A program made the position numbers and the translations under genes. Shown one piece after another: positions 14,816-22,700 of a stretch of DNA of 24,084 bases. The stretch comes from Luminiphilus sp. (GTDB taxonomy: Bacteria; Pseudomonadota; Gammaproteobacteria; Pseudomonadales; Halieaceae): assembly GCA_024638905.1 (NCBI GenBank), contig JAHEJH010000006.1, positions 1 through 24,084 on the forward strand, read 5' to 3'. The notes beneath the pieces were generated by a model. That model did no database searches and was not told where the DNA came from. It saw only the letters and a list, made by a program, of their open reading frames with translations. Numbering within the stretch: position 1 is the first letter of the stretch; every line of letters starts with the position of its first letter.

Positions 14816-15461
14816 CGTAACGCTCCCGATACTGCTCCAAGGCCTCAAGGTGTTGCGCCATAGCGGGGTTACTTTCTACCCAAGCGATAATATCGTGCAA
14901 GGAGACCACGCTCACCACCGTGAGCCCCCAATCCTGCTCGACTTGCTGCACGGCAGAGCGCTCACCATCACCCCGCTCGCAGCGATCGAGGCCAATCACC
15001 ACGCCCGCACCCTGCGCACCCGACTCATTGAGTATAGCCATGGACTCGCGAATGGCAGTCCCCGCAGTCATCACATCATCAATGACCACCACATCGCCGG
15101 CGAGCGGCGCGCCGACAATATGACCGCCCTCACCGTGGGTCTTAGCTTCCTTGCGGTTGAAGGCAAAAGGTAGATCCATACCATGTTGCTCTGACAGCGC
15201 CATCGCGGTGGTGGACACCAAAGGAATGCCTTTGTACGCGGGGCCAAAAAGCATATCGACGTGGAGACCGGAGGCGTGCAAGGCTGTCGCGTAGCAGCGC
15301 CCCAATCGCGCCAGCGCGCCACCGGTAGAGAATTTCCCAGCATTGAAAAAGTACGGGCTGATCCGACCGGACTTGAGCTCAAATTCACCGAACTGCAATA
15401 CCTCGCACTCGAGTGCCAATTCGATGAAATCCTGCTGGAAACGCTGCGTGGTCGTGTTCAC
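14805..15461 (-). CDS. pyrE: PyrE, orotate phosphoribosyltransferase
   Basis: Converts orotate and PRPP to OMP in pyrimidine synthesis. The 218-residue protein shows the PyrE N-terminal region (F-G-E-F-x-L-K-S-G-R-I-S-P-Y-F-F-N, 24-40). The flexible catalytic loop F-N-R-K-E-A-K-x-H-G-E-G-G is at 101-113, and the PRPP motif V-V-V-I-D-D-V-M-T-A-G-T-A at 124-136. The start is GTG at 15461 with GGAG six bases upstream; an ATG slightly further up is blocked by an in-frame stop. It is divergent from crc across 121 bases. No leader-peptide/attenuator arrangement like E. coli rph-pyrE is evident, because rph is not upstream on the same strand. Confidence 0.96.
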   Translation of the reverse strand: MNTTTQRFQQDFIELALECEVLQFGEFELKSGRISPYFFNAGKFSTGGALARLGRCYATALHASGLHVDMLFGPAYKGIPLVSTTAMALSEQHGMDLPFAFNRKEAKTHGEGGHIVGAPLAGDVVVIDDVMTAGTAIRESMAILNESGAQGAGVVIGLDRCERGDGERSAVQQVEQDWGLTVVSVVSLHDIIAWVESNPAMAQHLEALEQYRERYGVA

Positions 15462-15582
15462 ACCTCACTCCATGGCGTTTTGTTGTTCAAACCGCGATCA
15501 ACAGCCCCGAATTCGCGCCGGGCCGCAGTCTGGCTCCTGAATTTCACCGTATCATATGAGATCAAATCAGGTAGGACTAGCA

Positions 15583-16344
15583 ATGAGGGTCATCAGCCTT
15601 GTCATTGAGGGGCTAGAGCGAGCGGCCGATATGGGCTGCCTTGCCTGGTTGTTTGCGCAAGACGCAGACATCATCTGCCTGCAAGATACCCGTTGCGCCG
15701 AGCATAACTTGTCGGGCGAGGCGTTCTTCCCTGCGAACTACCATCCGTATTTTCTGGATCACTATGAGAACCCTCGATTAAACGGGGTGGCCATCTACAG
15801 CAAGCATCTTCCCAAGGCCATTATTTGGGGCCTCGGATTCGAGGAGTTTGACGCTCAGGGCCTATATATTCAGGCTGATTTCGATGAGATCAGCGTGGGC
15901 TCAGTGCTGGTGCCGAGCGGCACGGGCGGCCCTGAGAACATGGCCAGCAAGCTGGACTTTCTCTCACAGCTGAGTAGCCACCTCGAAAAAGTGCGTCACA
16001 AGCGTCGCGGCTACATTCTCTGTGGTGGCTGGGAGCTCATGGCGCATCATGCTGATGCAGAGGGCGCCGGCAACAACCAGGTGCTGCCGGGGCTATCACC
16101 TTCGGAACGTGGTTGGTTGCTGGATCTTTACGACAGCGGTTATGCCGACGCTTACTCCCTGACTGATAAAGATCCCGGAGCCTATACCTGGTGGCCTGAC
16201 GGCGACGATGCAGGAGGTCTGCGCACCGATACGCAAATCATCTCCGAGCTGCTGGTAAGCCGGGTTGAGCGGGGCGCTATTTTTGACGAGCAGGCGTTTT
16301 CTCATCACGCGCCCGTGATCATGGATTACGACCTGCAGCTCTAA
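15583..16344 (+). CDS. crc: Crc-type catabolite repression control protein (ExoIII-fold pseudoenzyme)
   Basis: Protein of 253 residues with the exonuclease III/endonuclease fold, most like Pseudomonas Crc by pattern and by its place opposite pyrE and rph. Shared stretches include C-L-Q-D-T-R (32-37), Y-I-Q-A-D-F-D (95-101), L-V-P-S-G (109-113), W-W-P-D (203-206) and H-H-A-P-V-I-M-D-Y-D-L-Q-L at the end. The nuclease residues are degraded. The ExoIII G-D-F-N motif is C-G-G-W here (147-150), and the first-strand Asn-Val-Asn-Gly is L-V-I-E-G (6-10). Crc works with Hfq to block translation of catabolic mRNAs; this protein's role is inferred from that. The start has AGGA six bases upstream. Alternative: a diverged relative with another partner. 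Confidence 0.87.
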   Translation: MRVISLVIEGLERAADMGCLAWLFAQDADIICLQDTRCAEHNLSGEAFFPANYHPYFLDHYENPRLNGVAIYSKHLPKAIIWGLGFEEFDAQGLYIQADFDEISVGSVLVPSGTGGPENMASKLDFLSQLSSHLEKVRHKRRGYILCGGWELMAHHADAEGAGNNQVLPGLSPSERGWLLDLYDSGYADAYSLTDKDPGAYTWWPDGDDAGGLRTDTQIISELLVSRVERGAIFDEQAFSHHAPVIMDYDLQL

Positions 16345-17075
16345 CCTTGCTCGAGGGCAGCACGCTGTGCGGAAGTGATCGCCTCCCCCGCTGAGGCAGC
16401 GAGCACGAGCAGCTTCGTGAGTTCCTCCTGGCTAAACGTGGCGCCCTCTGCTGTGCCCTGCACCTCGATCAGACCGCCGTGCTCTGTCATGACAACGTTC
16501 ATGTCGCTGTCCGCCGTTGAATCCTCAGCGTAATCGAGGTCGGCCACGGGGACACCATTCCACACGCCAACAGAGACCGCAGAGATCAAATGTTTCAGTG
16601 GATCTGAATCCAGTTCACCAGCGCGTTGCAGATGGTTCAGCGCGTCCACTACTGCCACGCAGGCGCCCGAGATGGCCGCCGTGCGAGTGCCACCATCGGC
16701 CTGTATCACGTCACAATCCACGGTGATCGTGCGCTCACCCAGCAGCTTGAGATCCAACGCCGCACGCAAAGAGCGGCCAATCAGTCGCTGGATTTCAACC
16801 GTTCGCCCGCCCTGCTTGCCACGCGCCGCCTCCCGGTCCATCCGGGACCCTGTAGAACGCGGCAGCATGCCGTACTCCGCAGTCAACCACCCTTCGCCTT
16901 TTCCCCGCAGAAAACCGGGTACGCCTGCGCTTACGCTCGCTGTGCAGATCACCTTTGTCTGCCCAAAAGAAACCAATACTGAGCCCTCAGCATGACAGGT
17001 GTATCCCCGTTCAAACTGAATAGCGCGCATGGCGTCCGGGGCACGACCGCTGGGTCGGTCGGGTGTGGTATCCAT
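16341..17075 (-). CDS. rph: RNase PH
   Basis: Phosphate-dependent 3' exoribonuclease that trims tRNA 3' ends. The full-length 244-residue protein contains the N-terminal H-A-E-G-S-V-L-V (28-35), E-Y-G-M-L-P-R-S-T (67-75) and G-K-Q-G-G-R-T-x-E-I-Q-R-L-I-G-R-S-L-R (86-104). The phosphate-binding G-G-T-R-T-A is at 128-133, and the D-x-D-M-N-V-V-M-T core near 195 is intact. Unlike the truncated E. coli K-12 gene, nothing suggests a frameshift. GGAG lies seven bases before the ATG. Its TAG and the crc TAA share bases in the sequence CTAA, so the genes are tail-to-tail with a four-base overlap. Confidence 0.96.
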   Translation of the reverse strand: MDTTPDRPSGRAPDAMRAIQFERGYTCHAEGSVLVSFGQTKVICTASVSAGVPGFLRGKGEGWLTAEYGMLPRSTGSRMDREAARGKQGGRTVEIQRLIGRSLRAALDLKLLGERTITVDCDVIQADGGTRTAAISGACVAVVDALNHLQRAGELDSDPLKHLISAVSVGVWNGVPVADLDYAEDSTADSDMNVVMTEHGGLIEVQGTAEGATFSQEELTKLLVLAASAGEAITSAQRAALEQG

Positions 17076-17155
17076 AACGGTTCTCCTGCTGTAGGTAACG
17101 TTCCGTCCGGGTCACTGCTGTTACACTTAGCAGCGCGCTTGGTCGAGGAATAACG

Positions 17156-18019
17156 GTGACTCAGAGCATGACGGGCTTCGCCCGCGGGAGTGTAACAACG
17201 GGGGCCCTAACGGTCACCGTGGAGTGTCGCTCTGTCAACAATCGCTACCTGGACCTGCAGTGTAGGATGCCGGACACCCTGAGAAGGGTTGAAGGTAACT
17301 TGCGCGAGCAGGCAGGGACGTTTTTTGCTCGTGGCAAGCTCGAGCTGCTGGTGCGCGTCTCTGACGGTGGCTCAGGCACGCCCGCCACGCTAAATAGCGA
17401 GCGGCTCTCGGCACTGAAGGCCGCTCTGTCAGAGGTAGCAGACGTATTTCCCGATGCCGGCGCGCCCGACCAGCTGGCGCTGTTGCTCTCGCCCGGCGTG
17501 CTGAGCGAACCCGAAACCGATCTTGAAGCACTCCAGAGTGCGACAAGCAATGCCGCCAGACAGTGCTTCGAAGGGCTGCGCGAGCAGCGGCAGCAAGAAG
17601 GCGCAAAGCTGGCCACCCTGATTCAGCAGCGATCAGATGCGATGCGGGCGCATCTCGGCACGCTCCGTAAACAGCTACCCGAACTCCAGACAGCGCACAG
17701 ACAGCGCCTGCTAAACCGACTGCAATCGCTCGACATCGAAGCAGAGCCGATGCGGCTGGAAGAAGAGATTGTGTATGTGTTGCAGCGGGCCGATGTGGAA
17801 GAAGAAATGGATCGTCTGGACGCGCATCTTGATGCCATTGAGTCGGCCCTTCAAAGCGCCACGCCGGTCGGCAGGCGACTGGATTTTCTGATGCAGGAGC
17901 TCAATCGCGAGGCCAATACGCTGGGCTCGAAATCCACCGCGCTCAGCACCACTAATGTCTCGGTAGAGTTCAAAGTGTTAATCGAGCAGATGCGCGAGCA
18001 AATCCAGAACATTGAGTAG
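17156..18019 (+). CDS. yicC: YicC-family endoribonuclease-like protein
   Basis: Protein of 287 residues with the YicC N-terminal hallmark S-M-T-G-F-A-R (4-10). The V-E-C-R-S-V-N-N-R-Y-L-D-L stretch follows. The DUF1732 C-terminus has E-E-I-V-Y-V-L-Q-R-A-D-V-x-E-E and G-R-R-L-D-F-L-M-Q-E-L-N-R-E-A-N-T-L-G-S-K. E. coli YicC has been linked to sRNA (RyhB) turnover and the family to endoribonuclease activity. I keep the GTG at 17156 (GAGG eight bases upstream); an ATG four codons later is the alternative. It is divergent from rph and three bases from the possible TTG start of gmk. Confidence 0.92.
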   Translation: MTQSMTGFARGSVTTGALTVTVECRSVNNRYLDLQCRMPDTLRRVEGNLREQAGTFFARGKLELLVRVSDGGSGTPATLNSERLSALKAALSEVADVFPDAGAPDQLALLLSPGVLSEPETDLEALQSATSNAARQCFEGLREQRQQEGAKLATLIQQRSDAMRAHLGTLRKQLPELQTAHRQRLLNRLQSLDIEAEPMRLEEEIVYVLQRADVEEEMDRLDAHLDAIESALQSATPVGRRLDFLMQELNREANTLGSKSTALSTTNVSVEFKVLIEQMREQIQNIE

Positions 18020-18028
18020 ACTTTGAGT

Positions 18029-18649
18029 GTGAATGCGACAAGAGGACAGCTGTTAATCGTGTCTGCGCCGAGCGGCGCAGGCAAGACTTCGCTGATCAAA
18101 GCGTTAATGGAACAGGATGAGCGGGTTGAAGTTTCCGTGTCGCACACAACCCGACCACAACGTCCCGGCGAAGCCGAGGGCGTTAATTACTTCTTTATCT
18201 CGACGGACGCCTTCAATGAAATGCGCGAAGCCGGCGCATTCTTCGAATCAGCCGAGGTCTTCGGTCATCTGTATGGCACCAGCCTGGTGCAACTGGAATC
18301 CCGGCTGTCTGACGGGGCAGACGTCATTTTAGAGATCGATTGGCAAGGTGCTCAGCAAGTGAGGAAGCTGTTACCAGACAGCGCGTGGCTCTTCATCCTG
18401 CCACCCTCACTTGATGCCCTCAAAGCGAGACTGCAAGCACGGGGTCAAGACGAGGAACGTACCATCGATATTCGAATGCGTGCCGCGCGGGATGAGATAT
18501 CGCATTGGGATGAGGCTGATTATCTGATCATCAACGACGAGTTCGAGACGGCACTGGAGGCGCTACAGGCGCTAGTGCGTTCACTGCGACTCAGAACCGG
18601 CCAGCAGCAGTCCGCTCTTCAGGATCTGATTGAGGATCTGCTCGCCTAG
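18029..18649 (+). CDS. gmk: Gmk, guanylate kinase
   Basis: Phosphorylates GMP to GDP with ATP, feeding GTP and the substrates of (p)ppGpp synthesis. The P-loop A-P-S-G-A-G-K-T is at 13-20, followed by S-H-T-T-R-x-x-R-x-G-E (GMP binding) and V-I-L-E-I-D-W-Q-G-A-x-Q-V-R. I start at GTG 18029 (206 residues) because the nearest purine-rich site, GAGTAG at 18014-18019, is nine bases away. A TTG at 18023 would be only three bases from that site; it cannot be excluded and adds two residues. The gene follows yicC closely and precedes rpoZ-spoT. Confidence 0.95.
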   Translation: MNATRGQLLIVSAPSGAGKTSLIKALMEQDERVEVSVSHTTRPQRPGEAEGVNYFFISTDAFNEMREAGAFFESAEVFGHLYGTSLVQLESRLSDGADVILEIDWQGAQQVRKLLPDSAWLFILPPSLDALKARLQARGQDEERTIDIRMRAARDEISHWDEADYLIINDEFETALEALQALVRSLRLRTGQQQSALQDLIEDLLA

Positions 18650-18721
18650 ATGATCCGTAACGGTATGAGTGGCAGGTAAATTTACGCAGTTATGGGGGCG
18701 GTGCAAAGCTGATTCCTACGC

Positions 18722-18727
18722 TATACT
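18722..18727 (+). promoter_or_regulatory. candidate -10 element of rpoZ
   Basis: TATACT, five of six to the sigma-70 -10 consensus, lies 47 bases before the rpoZ ATG. No convincing -35 hexamer is found at 16-18 bases spacing, so either the promoter depends on an activator or the match is by chance. Confidence 0.35.
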
Positions 18728-18774
18728 GCGCGGCCGCTTTAAACTGCGGCATAAATGAAGGAGACCATGCTGTC

Positions 18775-19032
18775 ATGGCAAGAATTACTGTTGAAGACTG
18801 TCTGGACAATGTCGATAACCGATTTGAGCTTGTCATGCTCGCTTCCAAGCGCGCCCGGCAAATGGCCATCGGTGGTCGCGATCCGCTCGTAGAGGACGAT
18901 TCAGACAAGGCCACGGTCATCGCGCTGCGAGAAATCGCCGAGGGTTTGATTACCCCGGAAGTACTCGCCCGCGAAAGCGAAATCGAAGCAGAGGAAGAAC
19001 TGGCGGCCAGCTTCGAGACGCCCATCCTCTGA
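18775..19032 (+). CDS. rpoZ: RpoZ, RNA polymerase omega subunit
   Basis: An 85-residue protein with the omega pattern M-A-R-I-T-V-E-D-C-L-x-x-V-x-N-R-F-E-L-V at the N-terminus. The R-A-R-Q-M segment is followed by K-A-T-V-I-A-L-R-E-I-A-E-G at 50 and beyond. Omega assists assembly of beta-prime and forms part of a ppGpp site on polymerase, which fits its place before spoT. GGAG at 18760-18763 lies eleven bases from the ATG at 18775. An out-of-frame ATG at 18767 lies closer, but only the 18775 frame encodes omega. Confidence 0.95.
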   Translation: MARITVEDCLDNVDNRFELVMLASKRARQMAIGGRDPLVEDDSDKATVIALREIAEGLITPEVLARESEIEAEEELAASFETPIL

Positions 19033-19050
19033 TAACGGGGTCCGCTGGCG

Positions 19051-21270
19051 GTGGTGGCAACAACACTCCAAGCACTCAGCGGATCTCTCCCCGGTATTAG
19101 CACCCGCCCGGGGCAAAAACCTACTGCTCATTCCATTCCCCGAGAGGGGCATTCTGCTAACAGCTCGCTTGCGGCGTTCGAGCAGCTGATCGCCGACTAT
19201 TTGCCGCTAGAGCAGGCGCAGCTGGTCAGGCGAGCCTACTATTATTCGGAGCAAGCTCACTACGGGCAAACCCGGCGCAGTGGAGAACCCTACGTCACTC
19301 ACCCCTTGGCGGTGGCGAGCATTCTCGCTCGCATGCACATGGACGCGCAGAGCCTGATGGCCGCGCTGCTGCACGATGTGATCGAAGACACAGGCGTCAA
19401 CAAAGCAGACATTGGCGCCCAATTCGGCGAAGAGGTCGCAGAGTTGGTCGATGGTGTCAGCAAACTGACCCACGTGGAGTTTGACTCGGTGGAGCTCCGG
19501 CAAGCCGAGAACTTTCAGAAAATGACGCTGGCGATGGCGAAAGACATTCGCGTCATCCTCGTGAAACTCGCGGATCGCCTGCACAACATGCGCACACTGG
19601 GTGTACTGAACCGAGAGAAAATCAAGCGCATTGCCAGTGAGACGCTGGATATTTATGCCCCCATCGCCATGCGTCTGGGCATGAACGACGTGCGCATGGA
19701 GTTTGAGGATCTCGGCCTCAAGGCGCTCTATCCCATGCGCGCCAGACGGCTCGAGGCCGCGCGAAGATCGGCGAGTGGCAACAGGAAGCAGTTGGTTGAC
19801 CAGATTCGCGGCCAGTTGAGCCAGACCCTTGACCGTGAGGGTCTCAATGCCGCCGTCGTGGGACGGGAAAAGCACCTCTATAGCATCTACAACAAGATGA
19901 AGGCCAAGCGGAAATCCTTCTCTCAAGTGATGGATATCTTTGCCTTCCGCCTGATCGTCGACTCTGTGGATGACTGCTATCGCGCTCTGGGCATGGTGCA
20001 CAGCCTCTATAAGCCGGTGCCCGGTGAGTTTAAGGACTACATCGCCATTCCCAAGGCAAACGGCTACCAGTCTTTGCATACCGTGCTGAAAGGCATGCAC
20101 GGTGTGCCCATTGAAATCCAGATCCGAACCCATGAAATGGAAGATATGGCCAACAACGGCATCGCCGCCCATTGGCTATACAAAAGCGAGGAAACAGGGG
20201 CAAGTATCTCCCACACCCGCGCGCGTGAGTGGGTTCAGGGTCTGTTGGAAATGCAGCAACGCGCGGGCGACTCGCTGGAGTTCATCGAGAACGTCAAAAT
20301 CGATCTTTTCCCCGACGAGGTGTACGTCTTCACGCCACGGGGAGACATTCTTGAGCTACCCAAAGGGTCCTGCGCGCTCGATTTTGCCTACGCCGTACAC
20401 AGCGATATTGGCAATCACTGTGTCGCCGCACGGGTCAGCAATCAGCTGGTGCCGCTGTCAGAGCCGCTTGAAAGCGGCGCAACAATCGAGATCGTGACTG
20501 CACCAACCGGCAGACCGAGTCCGTCGTGGCTGAACTGGGTGGTGACCGCCCGTGCTAGAACCCACATCCGGCACTTTCTAAAAGATCAGCGCCGTGAGGA
20601 CTCACTGGCGCTGGGTCGCAATCTGTTGGATAGGGCGTTGATGGCTTATGGCTCGAGGCTGAATGCCATCGAAGAAGAGACCATGCAGTCTGCCCTCTCT
20701 GCGCTGGGTAAAGCCGATATCGAGACTTTGCTAGTGGATGTGGCACTGGGCAATACGCTACCGCACATTGCTGTAGCCCATCTCACCATTACCAGTGACG
20801 ACTCAGCTGTTGGCGGCGAGGCGGCCACACTGGGCATCCGTGGCACCGAAGGCGTCGGTGTCACCTATGCCAAATGCTGCTGCCCGCTGCCAGGAGACCC
20901 GATCCAGGGCTACCTCGGGCAAGAGAAGGGGCTGATGGTGCACAGGGATAGCTGTCGCAACCTGCTGGAAATGCGAGAGCAGCCGGACCGATTGATTTCG
21001 CTGCACTGGGACGAGGTGGTCGAGCGAAATTATCCGGTCGGTCTCAGAGTACAAGTTGAGAATCGCCGCGGCATGATCGCCGTGCTGGCAACACGACTCA
21101 GCGCCATTGGCCTCAATATCGAGCGCATTGCCACACAGAACAAGGATGTCGAATTCACCTTTGTCGATCTGGAGCTTCAGGTCAGCAGCCGCACCCATCT
21201 AGCGCATGTTATGAAGCGACTGCGTAGCGTCGAAGGCGTGCTCAGAGTGGTGCGCAGCGCCCGTCGATAA
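19051..21270 (+). CDS. spoT: SpoT, bifunctional (p)ppGpp synthetase/hydrolase
   Basis: Stringent-response enzyme of 739 residues. Domains in order: HD hydrolase (about 60-210, with His84, His108-Asp109 and E-D at 112-113), RelA/SpoT synthetase (about 270-380), TGS (about 420-482), a cysteine-rich zinc-finger-like region with K-C-C-C-P at 608-612, and C-terminal ACT (about 663-739). The intact HD motif makes it SpoT-type rather than RelA. The first 38 or so residues are an extension relative to E. coli. GTG 19051 (or the adjacent GTG) is the only usual start codon before the HD domain, but no clear Shine-Dalgarno is seen. It follows rpoZ by 18 bases and is followed by ridA. Confidence 0.97.
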   Translation: MVATTLQALSGSLPGISTRPGQKPTAHSIPREGHSANSSLAAFEQLIADYLPLEQAQLVRRAYYYSEQAHYGQTRRSGEPYVTHPLAVASILARMHMDAQSLMAALLHDVIEDTGVNKADIGAQFGEEVAELVDGVSKLTHVEFDSVELRQAENFQKMTLAMAKDIRVILVKLADRLHNMRTLGVLNREKIKRIASETLDIYAPIAMRLGMNDVRMEFEDLGLKALYPMRARRLEAARRSASGNRKQLVDQIRGQLSQTLDREGLNAAVVGREKHLYSIYNKMKAKRKSFSQVMDIFAFRLIVDSVDDCYRALGMVHSLYKPVPGEFKDYIAIPKANGYQSLHTVLKGMHGVPIEIQIRTHEMEDMANNGIAAHWLYKSEETGASISHTRAREWVQGLLEMQQRAGDSLEFIENVKIDLFPDEVYVFTPRGDILELPKGSCALDFAYAVHSDIGNHCVAARVSNQLVPLSEPLESGATIEIVTAPTGRPSPSWLNWVVTARARTHIRHFLKDQRREDSLALGRNLLDRALMAYGSRLNAIEEETMQSALSALGKADIETLLVDVALGNTLPHIAVAHLTITSDDSAVGGEAATLGIRGTEGVGVTYAKCCCPLPGDPIQGYLGQEKGLMVHRDSCRNLLEMREQPDRLISLHWDEVVERNYPVGLRVQVENRRGMIAVLATRLSAIGLNIERIATQNKDVEFTFVDLELQVSSRTHLAHVMKRLRSVEGVLRVVRSARR

Positions 21271-21368
21271 GCGATTTCTTGGATCTCAAAACCCACCGTC
21301 GTGGCTTTGTTATCGGCCTTGCAGCCCTCATCAGTCCGTTATTCAATAAGGCGCTACGCGCGCATCCG

Positions 21369-21374
21369 AAGGAG
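21369..21374 (+). promoter_or_regulatory. ridA ribosome binding site
   Basis: AAGGAG lies six bases before GTG 21381 and supports that codon as the start of ridA over the in-frame TTG at 21279, which has no comparable site. Confidence 0.8.
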
Positions 21375-21380
21375 ATCGTT

Positions 21381-21764
21381 GTGTCTAACAGAGCCGTCAT
21401 TGCTACCCAAGCTGCGCCTCAGGCGATCGGACCCTATTCTCAGGGCATCAAGGTGGGGAATACCGTCTGGATATCAGGGCAGATACCGCTCGACCCCGCG
21501 TCCATGACGATGATCGAAGGCGATATCAGCGCAGAGGCAGAGCAGGTCTTCAGTAATCTGAGCGCTGTCGCAGAAGCAGCGGGGGGCACGCTGGATAATG
21601 CCGTGAAAATCAATATCTCCCTGACTGATCTTGGTGACTTCGATGCCGTCAATGCGGTCATGTCGCGCCACTTTGAGGAGCCGTATCCCGCGAGAGCCTG
21701 CGTTCAGGTCGCGGCGCTGCCCAAGGGCGCGCGCATTGAAGTCGAGGCTATTCTGTCTCTGTAA
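21381..21764 (+). CDS. ridA: RidA, enamine/imine deaminase
   Basis: YjgF/RidA family protein that hydrolyses reactive enamines and imines released by PLP enzymes such as threonine dehydratase, protecting the cell. It has 127 residues from GTG 21381, the usual size. Family residues are present: A-I-G-P-Y-S-Q-G (15-22), W-I-S-G-Q-I-P-L-D-P (30-39), and Arg105 within P-Y-P-A-R-A-C-V-Q-V-A-A-L-P-K-G-A, followed by E120. Arg105 is the catalytic arginine of the RidA subfamily. The frame is open another 34 codons to a TTG at 21279; that stretch resembles a twin-arginine signal (see findings). It follows spoT as in Pseudomonas. Confidence 0.94.
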   Translation: MSNRAVIATQAAPQAIGPYSQGIKVGNTVWISGQIPLDPASMTMIEGDISAEAEQVFSNLSAVAEAAGGTLDNAVKINISLTDLGDFDAVNAVMSRHFEEPYPARACVQVAALPKGARIEVEAILSL

Positions 21765-21798
21765 CGCCCCGTGCGGACTGCTTCGTTTATTTATCAGA

Positions 21799-22629
21799 CT
21801 ACGCATCCAGTGCCGCACGGTAGCCCTCGCGCCAGGTAGGGTAAGACAACGTAAATCCAATCCTTTCCAGAAGGGCGTTTCGACAGCGGCGATGGGCGCG
21901 GGAAGGCGATGAATCGGACGGTCTGACCAGCGTGACCGCGATTTGATCCGCCAACCAGTCCTCAATCTCATGGGTCGGGGTCTGATCATGGTCAGCACCA
22001 ACCAAGGTCGGTGGCACCTCCTCACCAGCGTGATCGCGCTCCAAACAATGAACAATCAGTCTCGACAGGTCCACACGGTGAATCCGGTTGCCATAGAGCG
22101 CACCCGTCGCGCCACCCTCGCCTGCTCGGATCCGCCTCATCAGCATGCCCTGTGGATCGCCATACACCCCCGCCGGGCGGATAATAGTCGCGGTCGACGC
22201 ACGGCGAATCGCCGCTTCCCCGGCAATCATTGAGCTGGCTTGCGGCTCATCAAGATTCAGCGGCGAATGTTCGTCTACCCAGCCGCCATCTGATTCACTA
22301 TAGACCCGGGTAGAAGACACCCAAATCACTCGGCGGCACTGCGCGATCCACTTCTGACTCGCGAGCGTCTTGGCTACCCCGGCGAAACCCGCCTGATACC
22401 CCGCGGGGTCGTAGGATTGTGGGGTCGGGGTCACCACCACATAGTCTGGCGCCACAGTATTTAGCCCAGCGAAGCTTGCTGGATCTATTAGATTGACTTC
22501 GTAACGGTCAAATTGACCAGGCAACTGCTCGGGATTTCGCCGCGCCGCAGCAACGCGCCAATTCCGTTCAAGCAAGGACAAGCCCACCCGCGTACCAATA
22601 TCACCACAGCCGAGGATCAACACCTGCAT
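21799..22629 (-). CDS. SDR-type NAD(P)-binding protein, YeeZ-like
   Basis: A 276-residue Rossmann-fold protein. The nucleotide-binding loop is G-C-G-D-I-G at 7-12. A second strand followed by arginines (A-A-A-R-R) suggests NADP preference. The mid-region W-V-S-S-T-R-V-Y and I-I-R-P-A-G-V-Y-G resemble extended SDR enzymes and E. coli YeeZ. The Y-x3-K catalytic pair is not found where expected: the segment reads S-S-M-I-A-G-E-A-A. Either catalysis differs or the protein binds a dinucleotide without acting as a classical epimerase. The substrate is unknown. The gene is convergent with ridA and divergent from recG; AAGG precedes the ATG. It is not a clear member of any pathway in this window. Confidence 0.82.
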   Translation of the reverse strand: MQVLILGCGDIGTRVGLSLLERNWRVAAARRNPEQLPGQFDRYEVNLIDPASFAGLNTVAPDYVVVTPTPQSYDPAGYQAGFAGVAKTLASQKWIAQCRRVIWVSSTRVYSESDGGWVDEHSPLNLDEPQASSMIAGEAAIRRASTATIIRPAGVYGDPQGMLMRRIRAGEGGATGALYGNRIHRVDLSRLIVHCLERDHAGEEVPPTLVGADHDQTPTHEIEDWLADQIAVTLVRPSDSSPSRAHRRCRNALLERIGFTLSYPTWREGYRAALDA

Positions 22630-22700
22630 GGCTTCACGGCCTTATCAAACAATCGCTAAGATACGAGCCTACCACGAGGCCTTTTTTGATCGGGGCGCAC

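Noticed and set aside
17099..17127. TACACT as a -10 for yicC
   Set aside because: No acceptable -35 hexamer at 15-18 bases.
19207..20172. 321-codon open frame antisense to spoT
   Set aside because: It lies wholly within spoT, has no recognisable motif and is His/Val-rich as expected from the complement of GC-rich coding sequence.
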